Origin: Adineta vaga
Taxonomy: Eukaryota > Rotifera
Direction: 5' to 3'
DNA length: 64,000 bases
NCBI GenBank assembly: GCA_021613535.1
Contig: CP075495.1
Coordinates: 11,284,001 to 11,348,000, forward strand
Positions 22,701-36,063 of this stretch are shown one piece after another; positions within the stretch are counted from its first letter, which is position 1; each line of letters starts with the position of its first letter. The notes under the pieces were generated by a model, which saw nothing but the letters and a program-made list of their open reading frames with translations, had not been told where the DNA came from and made no database searches. Made by a program: the position numbers and the translations under genes.

Positions 22701-23632
22701 AAGACCAGTTATCTCATCTGTATTCGATGAACGTGTTAATTTGCTAACACGACCTATGAAATGGCAATAGTCATATTTATATACAAGAAAAATAAGGTTA
22801 TATATATATTCTACCTAAGATTGTTTGATCTCCTGTAGCAACAACAATAGCTTCACCTTTTCCTTCGACAACTAATGCAGAATAAAATGCCATATTCGTT
22901 GCTTCTAAAAGATTATCATTAGTTGCATCAATTGTACATTTAACTGGTTTAGATTCTCCGGTTAATTCTGCATTATTAACTTTAAGATTGTTACATGATA
23001 TGATACGACAATCGGCAGGTACTTTATCACCAATCTGTAATAGAATAATATCACCTGGAACTAAATTCACTGTAGGAATTTGTTGTTCACAACCCTTATT
23101 ACGGCGAACAGTTGTTAATTTAGGTAAAATTTGAGTGAATGAACGAATTATTTTAACTGATTTCATTTTCTGATAAACATTCAAAACAGCATTGGCAATA
23201 ATAACAATAGTTAAAACAACACCAAGACCTAGACTGTAAAAAGAGAAACAGAAATGTTTTTTTTTGTAGAATTTTTGCTATACTATGGTTTTACTTTGTT
23301 GAATCTGGATTTGGTCTTCCAAATGGTTCATAAGCTAAAAACGCAAAGATTGCCGCAATCCACAATAATGCATTAAAACCAGTAAAGGCTTGAATGAAAA
23401 ACAATCGTATATATCCAGGTTGTGTGGCAGGAGTTGTTTGATTAGGACCATATTTTGTTAATGCTTCATTAACTTGATCCGTTGTTAAACCAGAACGTGT
23501 GTCAAAAAGATTCAATTGAAGACATAATTCATTTAAAGATATTTTGTGTGGTTGATTTAAACAAACATCAATGATTACAGGTCGTTGTTTCGACATGTCA
23601 TCTAGTTGTATTGATGGATTATTCGATGCCAT
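19704..23632 (-). CDS. P2C-like (Na+/K+-ATPase related) cation P-type ATPase with altered ion site
   Basis: About eight exons, roughly 1,150 aa. The start is the ATG at 23632 ([10 protein letters not shown]). The order follows Na+/K+-ATPase alpha: N-terminal cation-ATPase domain ([16 protein letters not shown]), TM1-2, actuator loop with TGES in [11 protein letters not shown]3-4, phosphorylation motif [15 protein letters not shown], nucleotide domain with [30 protein letters not shown], then TM5-10. All catalytic motifs are intact. The ion pathway is not canonical: TM4 reads [10 protein letters not shown] where PEGL is usual, so the coordinating Glu is Val, and the TM6 region reads FCMLNDVFMSLA rather than the animal CIDLGTDM form. 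TM4 and TM6 resemble the NK-like ATPases I recall from fungi and protists. There is an insertion of about 60-70 residues ([20 protein letters not shown] within it) before SPEHK. The transported ion is uncertain. Confidence 0.88.
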
Positions 23633-25122
23633 AATAGAGGACAACTATGAAAACGAAAATTTTCATATGCATAAATGATACATGTATGATGACTTACTGT
23701 AAGATTATTAAACAGTGACCGAAGTATGTGTCGACTACCGTACGGTCAACTGATGTAAAATTCACTCCGGTATATGCATATATATATATGTACACTCATA
23801 TCCAGGTACTTTTCTATCTTTCTCTCTATTATTCTTTGTCGTCGAAAGTTCAATGACTTAGTATAGACAAAAGAAGAAAAAAAACGTTTGTGTGTGTATT
23901 CTCTTCGAATCGTACCAGTTCATTTGATTTATTCATATGATGGTGCTTTTGTACAGTATCCATTGTATTGATTTTGAGTACAAATGGAATAATGAACCAA
24001 AGAATTGAAACTTCAGACAGAATAAACCATTCATTTTCTGTTTTTGATTACAATGAATTATTATTTTTTCTCTTACCTAATGTATATTCTATGCACAATG
24101 TTCGATTCTCATAATAACTACTCTTGACTTATTGTATAATATATATTTTTAGATCGACAACTTTGTAGGAATATAGATAAAATTGTTCAGTTGTATCAGT
24201 AGAAAAACTAAGTTTTGATTATTATGCCCTGAAGTATGGATATAATTGGTCAATTATTTTTTTCTACTGTTATCATTTCTTTCTCTCTATATATTGACCT
24301 TTCTAGTTCAAAATAAATCAGGTACAATAGTATAACGATTTAGATACATTTTATGTTTAGGTTCGATATTAGTATGAGCTTTGTCTTTTCACCGTATGCT
24401 TGTTCATCTTTCTTTCTTTCTTTGTTAAGTAAACTTGTATAGACCTCGATGGTCGATCTGATAACAAATAACAAATCATGTCTTTTTCTTCATAATATTC
24501 ACTGTATCAAAATTAATTTATTTTCTATTCAACATTATACACAATTCTAATAGAAGTACAGAAATCTCTCTGGATGCATTCAATCGACTCAAATCAAAGA
24601 AACAAGATATCTGACCAGTTATATTGTACTCAGCAATAGTTCCAAATGATATCATTGGTATTTTTATTAGAGAAGAATATATAATACAGAAACGTTGGGT
24701 TATGAATTATCTCTCTATTAAACAGATGAATGAATATGCTCTAAATATCATTTGGAAGGAGAGAAAGAAAATTTGACATTGTATTTATCGATTTGTTTTT
24801 GTATGTGATTGTTACTTTAATGACAAAGTAAAACATCACTTTTAATCTCTTAGTAAACAAACAAATCTATCGCTATTTATCATATTTCTACTACATAACT
24901 TTTCGATAATACACAATATTGACAAGAAGGGCGTAACACGAATAGAATAATCTATACGATCGATTACATTTCATTCTTTTCGTTCACAAGAGAGCAAGAA
25001 AAAGACGAGAATGTTTATTTCTTCTTCTTTTCGATAGAGTCGTCATAACGAGGATAGTTTTATCCGTAGCGATACATATTTCTATTTTACTCGTTTACCT
25101 ACGATTTTAACGCGAAAATAAG
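23633..25122. other. Intergenic region between divergent genes
   Basis: About 1.5 kb separating the ATPase start from the PAP2 start; it must hold both promoters. It contains a short ATATAT run near 23776-23790 and TTTC repeats near 24411-24423. No coding exon or RNA gene was found. Confidence 0.6.
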
Positions 25123-26178
25123 ATGAGCAAAACACAAGATTCCGTCATTGTCATGCAACAGACTGATTTGGATAATCCTCGAAATGATTCTCCAACATCT
25201 CAAACGGAATCCATGACATTTCGAATTTATTTGTATACATTTTGGATGGATTATTTGCTCATGGCTATTATGGGTGGACTTGGTCTTGGTATTTATTTCC
25301 TTCGACCAATACCCAATCGTGTTTTTCCTGTTTATTTTTCAAATGGTCAAATTGTTAATCCAGATTTAAGTTATCCATATCAAAAAGATATTATTCCAAT
25401 TTGGTTAGCTGCACTTTTAGCATTTATTATTCCATTTATATTTATTATGTTAATGCAAATACGTCTTCGTAGTTTCAATGATGCTAATACAGCAATCATG
25501 GGTCTTCTTTTTTCATTAATATCGGCAGCTGTCTTTCAAGTATTTATTAAATGGCTTATTGGTGGATTACGACCGCATTTTTTTTCAGTCTGTAAACCGT
25601 ATATTAATCCATCAAGTTATGGTACTGGAACTGGATTTGATGGTATCATGTTTGATCGGTCAATTTGTACAGGTGATAAGAAACAAATCAATGATGCACT
25701 CGAATCTATGCCATCAGGTCATTCCACAGCAGCATTTGCTGGTCTTCTATATTGTTCATTATATTTAAATGGTAAATTAAAAATTTTTGCAAATTATCGT
25801 CCACAATATTGGAAATTAATTCTATTCTATGCACCTATACTTGGTGCTGTACTTATTGCAGCATCATTAACAATTGATCATTATCATCATTGGTATGATA
25901 TTTTAGCAGGTTCGATTATTGGAACAATATTTGCCTTTGGATCATATCGTTTTCAATATGCAAGCATTTGGGATTATCGATTCAATCATATTCCATTACC
26001 ACGAATCAATTCAGATGAAGGATTTGATTATCATCTTGATCGTATAAAACATCATTTAAGTGCATCAAAAAAAGGTGGATGGACTAATGAACGTATCTAT
26101 GGTGCTCCATTTGATGCTTCAGGTACATTATCAATTCTCAAATCATCTGGTTCAATTATTACTGACGTCAGATTATAA
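25123..26178 (+). CDS. PAP2-family lipid phosphatase (LPP/DPP-like), intronless
   Basis: Single exon, 351 aa. Hydrophobic segments lie at about 39-60, 90-112, 125-145, 205-220, 235-252 and 262-275, the six-helix layout of lipid phosphate phosphatases that dephosphorylate phosphatidate or diacylglycerol pyrophosphate. Motif C1 is KWLIGGLRP and motif C2 is PSGHSTAAFAG, both intact. Motif C3 is SLTIDHYHHWYD: the His nucleophile and Asp are kept, but the usual Arg after Ser (SRxxxxxHxxxD) is Leu (TCA TTA). The segment YASIWDYRFNHIPLPR after C3 resembles, as far as I recall, fungal members of the family. Absence of introns is unusual here. It is divergent from the ATPase gene. Activity may be altered. 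Membership of PAP2 is certain; origin is inferred. Confidence 0.9.
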   Translation: MSKTQDSVIVMQQTDLDNPRNDSPTSQTESMTFRIYLYTFWMDYLLMAIMGGLGLGIYFLRPIPNRVFPVYFSNGQIVNPDLSYPYQKDIIPIWLAALLAFIIPFIFIMLMQIRLRSFNDANTAIMGLLFSLISAAVFQVFIKWLIGGLRPHFFSVCKPYINPSSYGTGTGFDGIMFDRSICTGDKKQINDALESMPSGHSTAAFAGLLYCSLYLNGKLKIFANYRPQYWKLILFYAPILGAVLIAASLTIDHYHHWYDILAGSIIGTIFAFGSYRFQYASIWDYRFNHIPLPRINSDEGFDYHLDRIKHHLSASKKGGWTNERIYGAPFDASGTLSILKSSGSIITDVRL

Positions 26179-28337
26179 CTAATTTATTTGTAATATAATA
26201 CATATATATATATAAATAGAATGTAAAATTTTAATCAATATATTATATAAATAAAGTAATAAAGAAAATATCAAAATTCTATTGTATAAATTAGATACAT
26301 CTATATATAAATGCAAAAAACAAGGTGAAGTTGTTGATGAAGAACATTGTCGTAATTTATTATTTATTTGAAGAGAAAAAAGTAAAAAACGATCTGAGTA
26401 GCATTGTTGTTATTATTATTGACAAATGTATTAGTGTCAAAAAAAGATTAACATTGTGAAAATAAGACAAAAAAGAATATCATTAATTCTATGAATCTGA
26501 ATATTGTTTAACAGTAGAAGAGTTCGTCATTAGTTTAAGAGAAACAAAACGAGTACAATATCATTGAATTCATTCAAATGAATTTATCATGTGAGATAAG
26601 TATTAATTTCAATTCTATCTAGATTTCAAACTTCAGGCGTTATCCGTTAATACTAACCTCAATAATAATGATAAGCATCTTTTTATTTCTATTATTAGAA
26701 TTTCGATAGATAGACATACTCTTTTGATCTTTTCTTCATAGAATAATTTATATTAATAATAAACTGAAAAGTATTTAAAAAAAATAAAGTATTCACAAAA
26801 TAGAAATAAATCTATTCTTTAATGTATTATAAAAGAAAATGATTAAGAACAAATAGAAGTTGACAGACATCAATATTAAATTACTCAACAATTGCACTTT
26901 TCAAAAAAAAAGAAGAAGTGTCAGAAAAGAAAAGGTAGATATAATACGTAGGTAAATAAAAATAGAGCTTTTCGCTAATATATTCTATGAAAATAAGAAT
27001 AATAAGAACATTTTTTTTCTTCATTTCTCTTCATAATTAGATCGTCGGTTTTTTAGACCATCTATGTCATCAGTCAGTTTTTTTTCTTTTTTCTTCTCTA
27101 ATTCTATATTCATTAGAATAGTGTTTTCTTTTTCTATTTTGAGACCTATTTCTTTATTCTAATGATAACTTGATTAATGCAAGAGAGATAGAGAGAGAAA
27201 AAGAAGATTTTTTTCTTGGTGGCAAAAAGCATTCATTGTGTTGTATTAAGTAACAAATTGATAGTATTAGTTGAACTGTATGTCATCAATGATAGACGAT
27301 ATAATAAGGTTCGATTTATTCTTCGAATTACAGTCGTTATCTTCCAAACGATGATGAGAAGACAAGAAAAAGAAAAGCGAAGGCGGCTTCTTCCGTTTCT
27401 TTTTCCGCTACGAACTAATTGTGGGTGCATGCTACAACCAGAGAAGAAGGCAGAGAAAGAACGTCAATATTAAGAACAAACACGCTTTCTTATACCGAGT
27501 TATGTAGTAGTAGTAGTCGTCGTCTGCTTGTCTTTGAGAATCTAACATAAAGCAGAAGAAAAATGTTCATTTCTTTCTTCTCTTTTTTTCCCCTTCTCTC
27601 ATCTACAACTACTGTTAATAAAAGCAGAGATTAGATAGGAAGAGACAAACATCATTGCTTTTACTTCTTATGCAAACCTACTGTGATCTCTGTCATTACA
27701 CTTACTTCTTCATGCAGACTTTTCTCTCAACGTTGAGCATAACTTAAACACTAAATTTATCAAGTTCTATTCTAATATCTTGAATAACTATCATTACAGT
27801 TGATCATTTGATTATAACTAAGTCCATATGGTTTTAAAAAGTAATTATTAGATCAAAGTAATAGCAGAAAACTGTTTGATGCGTAATTTTTATCTGCGAA
27901 AAGGCATTTTTTGTCTTCACACTCATGATTATGAATATGAGGAAGTATAATTATCATTAATCATTTTCTCATATTTTTTCCTTTGCTCTCTCGCTCTCTC
28001 TCTCTTCGACGATTCTTTTTTAATCTACATTTTTTTTTCTATATGTCAGCCTGGTGGAATCCATGATCTTTCTATTTATCACTGAGAAAAGTTGAAATTA
28101 CATTCTTCTTTTCCTCTTTCAAAATCAATAAAGAGAACCAACAAAAACCATAGTTTAACCTTCGTAGTCATATTCAATAGAAAACGACAGCAGCCATATT
28201 TTACTAAGGAACAAATAAGTATAGAAAGATTAAGAGTCAATAGAGAAAAATGTTAAATAGGATTGTTTTTTCAGTTCTAGTCATTATCATTTTTATTTCT
28301 AATTCTTATACTCTATTTTAAAGATAAAATTAACATT
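26179..28337. other. Intergenic, no gene seen
   Basis: About 2.2 kb of very AT-rich sequence between PAP2 and synaptotagmin. The frames at 27216-27473 and its antisense are low-complexity. A 5' noncoding exon and the promoter of the synaptotagmin gene may lie in the last part, but no clear signal fixes them. Confidence 0.55.
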
Positions 28338-31323
<2,986 letters not shown>

Positions 31324-32720
31324 ATATCTTCATAGAAAACCAATATCAAGAAGAAAAAAAACAGTGAAGACATTCCTTATTTTGTTTTATATCTATTTCT
31401 TTCTTTCTATCTTCATAATGTGCAATATCGGTACATTTATTGTTGTTCGTTTTTGTTAAAGACTAATCAATATTTACTTGCATTGTAATTTTTATAATTG
31501 TTGTTCGAGACATTGGTATATATTGTTCTATCAACGGTTATTAATGTAAGTTAGTCAAAGCTTGATTGTTCGTCTTGTTCGTTCTTTTTTCGTTGGAAAC
31601 AACTGTAGTTGGTTTTTGTGGAAAAGTTTATTTATTGATATGAATGTATATATATGGACGAAATCAATTCGATGATATATATTTAAGATACAAAAAAAAC
31701 AGAAAAATTATGTTCTGAATGTAAATGATTTATTTATAATAAAAAATAAATACATTATTGTAACTCATAATTATGAAACATTGATATGTACTCATCAAAC
31801 TGACACAAGATTATTAAAACGTTGATTTTATTCGGCATCAAAAATATCTTCAAATGATTTACAAACGAAATACTGTATTTTTTTTTCTCTTTTTAATCTG
31901 TGATAAAAAGAATTCTCTAAAAACTAATCCTTTAGCAGAAGTTAAATGCTTGATTACCTATTCAATCAAATAAAACAATCATGCGATGCGACATATAAAC
32001 AATGGCAGGTTCTTCAATATATATTCAATAGTTTATCAAAGATAAAACAATTCTTGTACTGATAAACATAGAATACGGTATTATAATTCGTGCTTATATT
32101 TTTTTAAAGAAATATTTGTAATCCAAATATATCTTATGAATATTCACTATGAGAATTTCCATCGTCTGATATTAGAATCATAAAAACAAATTCTATATAT
32201 ATATATATGTATTTGAATGAAAACAACAGATTTAAGACTTTGCATTCTTGAGATTGGAGGTACTGCTTTTGTTATGAACGAACAATTTTAAATATGTACG
32301 ATTATAAGTAGTGAGTCTTAGTATAATACTTATTCCATAGTATTTGGTTAATGTTTATCTGTAACATTAATAACAAATCGAGAATCTTAGATAAAACTTT
32401 ATAACAAAAAAAAACGGATTTTTTCTCTTTATGAATGTAACCAAAAGGTTCAACTTGATCTTTTTCTTCTTATATCATTGCTAAAATAAAAAAATCACAT
32501 TCATGATATAATTAGTGAAGTAAAATGAAACGTTAAGCAACTTTTGTGTAGGTAAGATTGATCATTATAGTTTAGGTATCAATACTTAAATATATATAAT
32601 CTATTTTCTTCGTCTATATCAAAAAATAATCTACAAGTGATATTCAAATTCTATCATATAGATTTCTAATCATCGTCAATAAACAATTATTCGATATTTT
32701 CATCTAAATTGTAAAGATTA
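31324..32720. other. Intergenic, no gene seen
   Basis: About 1.4 kb containing the synaptotagmin 3' UTR (candidate AATAAA signals near 31738-31750) and the upstream region of the receptor gene. Very AT-rich, with no coding exon. Confidence 0.6.
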
Positions 32721-33781
32721 ATGATGTATACGAATGTATTGTTTTTATGTAATTCAAATCATTCAGAAAATCTCAAACAAAATATGAGCAATGGATTTAT
32801 AACTACTTATAATTCAATAAAGTTGGCTATTCTATTACCTTGTCAAGTTTTATCAATTTTCTTTTCATTATTTCTATGGATCTTTATCATACGTAGTTCA
32901 TTTAAATTAGTTAAATCAATTCGAAATCATTTTATATTAATTCTATTAATAATAAGTTTTATTCAAGTTTTAATTGAATTATCAATGGTAGAGAATTATT
33001 TATTTATAGGTGTTGTTCGACCATCAACATATAATTATTGTCTATTTTTTAATTGGTTTGAATTGACATTACATGGCACTAGTTTATATGTCAGTAAGTT
33101 GATTTTGTCAAATGTTTGATAATAAGAAAGATTCATTCTTATTTATATTTAGTGTTCTGGACATCCATTGAACGACATATTCTGATTTTTTCTTATTCAA
33201 TCTTTCAAAGTCAATGGAAACGTATTATATTTCATTATATCCCATTGACTATTGTTACTATCTATCCAACGGTGATCTACAGTTATTTAATTTTGATTTA
33301 TAATTGTGTTAATAATTGGAATTATAATGAATTATTATGTACAGTACCTTGTTTTTATCAAAATAAAACGCTTCGTACAATAAATTGTTTCGCTAATATA
33401 ATTATTCCCGTATTTTCAATTGCAATAGTAAATATCGCATTAATTATTCGTGTTACATTTCATTCAATCAAAATGTCAGCAAATCTTCGACGAAGAAGAA
33501 AGTATCGAAAAATAACTTTACAATTACTTCCTATTTCTTCACTCTTTCTTGCATGTTGGTTACCCATATCGATCATTGATTTAATACAACAATTTTTCTG
33601 TCCAACATTTTTAATTGATATACAATTTGATGTGTTTTTGTATTTAATTTATTTTATTCAAATTCTTCTTCCATTTCTATGCTTATTTTCTTTAGTAAAA
33701 TTTAAGAAACAAATCATCATATTCTTGCAACGTGTACGAAGAAGAAATGTGGTTGACATTGTTCCAACAATTCAGCAATAA
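32721..33781 (+). CDS. Divergent rhodopsin-type 7TM receptor (orphan)
   Basis: Two exons, 32721-33093 and 33153-33781, with a 59-bp intron, give 333 aa. Asn-rich, glycosylatable extracellular N-terminus (NHSENL, NMSNGF). Hydrophobic segments: TM1 about 33-57, TM2 about 67-85, TM3 about 103-128, TM4 about 150-170, TM5 about 205-225, TM6 about 245-270 (LPISSLFLACWLPIS), TM7 about 283-305. The TM3 end reads SIERHIL, an ERH form in place of DRY. TM6 has CWLP as in class A receptors. The usual NPxxY of TM7 is not obvious (LLPFLCLFSLVKF). Basic C-terminal tail. This matches large lineage-specific receptor families of rotifers; ligand unknown. Confidence 0.75.
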
Positions 33782-34339
33782 ATTACAGTGTATATTTCGA
33801 TTATAATATTATAAAATCATGCAAAATGGTTGCAGATGAATGATGTAGACATTCGTCAAGAGAGAAAGACTTTATAATGAATGCATGAATTTGATTAATG
33901 TGACTTTGATCTCGGAATTCTCGGAACTTTTCTTCTTGATAATAAAAGTTTTGTCAAAAATAATACATTATACATGGAGATAAAATTTTATATATATGAG
34001 GCAAGAAAATCTAGTTCACGTGATAATGACAGATCTGCGACACATAAGATTCTATTTTTATGTGTTCGAAGTAGTAGGAAAAAAATGTCCCCAACGTACA
34101 TTTCACTCATAACGAGTTGTAACCTTTTCTGCTTAGTGCAAATTTATTATTTCAAAGAGAATATTATGATTTGTGAGATTGTAGACTATTGATACCATCG
34201 ATCGAACTTATTCCTTGTACTATAATTCATAAAAAATGAGATTTTCAGGATATTATTTCGAAATTTATTTCAAAATCAATTATTAAACAGTATGCAATTC
34301 TTTTCACCCATTAAATCCCTGTCTTTCGAAACGTAGAAT
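33782..34339. other. Intergenic between convergent genes
   Basis: About 560 bp between the receptor stop and the stop of the small secreted protein on the other strand. The frame at 33974-34192 has no support. Confidence 0.6.
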
Positions 34340-34678
34340 TTATCCACGAGCCACGCAGTAACGGCCTCGTTTAGCATTGCCATCGTAACACATGAGACCA
34401 GAACAACATGGTGGTAAACCAGGACCACAAGTCCATATATGTGGGAGGCACATTTGTTGAAATTGTGGTAGTTGTTGTTGCATAAGTGGAAAAGGATACA
34501 TATTTTGTCGACGAACTACATGTTCATTATTTAAACTTCCATGATGCATTGAATCTGTATTTGCTAATCGTTCTTTAACATACATATCCAAAAAACGATC
34601 ATGATCATTTGTTGGAGGATTTGGATAAGCAAATATTAAAGGTAATAATAGAAGAATACAATAATAATATGAATTCAT
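34340..34678 (-). CDS. Small secreted cystine-knot-like protein
   Basis: Single exon, 112 aa, from the ATG at 34678 (MNSYYYCILLLLPLIFAYPN, a signal peptide). A hydrophilic propeptide leads to a dibasic site (VVRRQ), a Met/Pro/Gln-rich spacer, then a cysteine-dense C-terminus with the pattern C-x6-C-x6-CC-x4-C-x10-C (CLPHIWTCGPGLPPCC is its first part). That spacing is typical of inhibitor-cystine-knot mini-proteins, which occur as hormones, protease or channel modulators and antimicrobial peptides. The propeptide plus dibasic site suggests a processed secreted peptide. The biological role cannot be told from sequence. No intron seen. Confidence 0.7.
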   Translation of the reverse strand: MNSYYYCILLLLPLIFAYPNPPTNDHDRFLDMYVKERLANTDSMHHGSLNNEHVVRRQNMYPFPLMQQQLPQFQQMCLPHIWTCGPGLPPCCSGLMCYDGNAKRGRYCVARG

Positions 34679-36063
34679 TTTTTTTATCAATATTTCAATG
34701 CTAAAAAGAAACCGTTTTGAAAATTGATTATTCTAATCGGATCAAAATATATGTACTACTTTGCCACAGACAATCAACAATATAGTCGTATGATAATCTA
34801 TGTGTGCGTACGTGCATTACTTATATGCATCTACTATGAATCGACGACGAAGGACAGGAAAGAGAGATAACATATTTATTCAGCATTCAGATTTTTATCT
34901 CAAACAAGAGAAGATTGACGCTTATGTAAAGTGATACTATTAAAAAAGATTTCTCAAAACAAAAACAAACATAGAATCACCGATGTCGTCAATTGGAAAC
35001 TATGTCTACTATAGTCATCCTATCAGGTCAAACCCTCCTTAACTCTAAACAAAGTATTGTAAAACTTTCCAACACGTCGAAAAACTATAATTATAATTAT
35101 CTTGATTTGCTCATTTGATCATGCGTAAAATTTTAGAAAAAGAGAAAATAATTTTTTTTGTTAATGACAGAATAGTTGACGTCAGCATAACAAGTATTTA
35201 AATATTTATTTTCTGTCTGAAACATTGTCACTTTGAATAGGTAACAATTGTACATGACTAAATATAAAATTGAATCTATATAAAGACGACAACATCTCGT
35301 TTAAAATATCGCAAAAGAAAACGTGATTTAAATGTATACTAGATTACAAGCATGAAAATAAATAATTACTACATATATGTTTGCAGAAAAATGTTATTTA
35401 GGTAATCGGAAATAAATAAAAATATATCATAGAGAAAACTTCATGATGTTATTAAATCTAGAGGATCAAACGCAAGGTATCGCACTCGTTCATAGTGATA
35501 TGATTGCACTAAATTCTTTGAACAATAGATACTGTTCTGTGATATCTGCTCGAATGTATTGAAAGAAAAGAAGATTGTACTTTTTGGGTATATTATAATA
35601 ATATGTTCTATTGGAAAATGTGTTATATCATAGTATGATATTACTCATTTGGTACAAATAAATATAAATTACAAAGATGTCTTGTGGCATTTCTTTTCGA
35701 AAATGTCAACGAGATAGTATAAGAAAATTGTTTGGCATTGAGTTTTGAATTGTTTTTCTTTTACTACAGAATAATATTCAATGACATAATAAATAAGTCA
35801 TTAACCAAAAGAAAAGAATAATTATCATTTAGTAATAGGAAGTCAGTTTTTTCTTTATTATTTATTACAATAAGACTTAAATTTCACAAAAAATCTGTTT
35901 GAAGTTTCATATCAATGATAAAAAATGTATTCAAATACGTAAAATGTGATTCAATGAAAAAAATAAATAGTACGTAGGAGATTTCAAACATGACAAAATG
36001 TTAAATACATCAGATCGAAAAGAAAAAGAAAATATATATATGTAAGCTCTATTGATCAAAATC
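34679..36063. other. Intergenic, no gene seen
   Basis: About 1.4 kb of AT-rich DNA between the start of the small secreted protein and the stop of IQCH. No exon, RNA gene or repeat of note. Confidence 0.6.
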
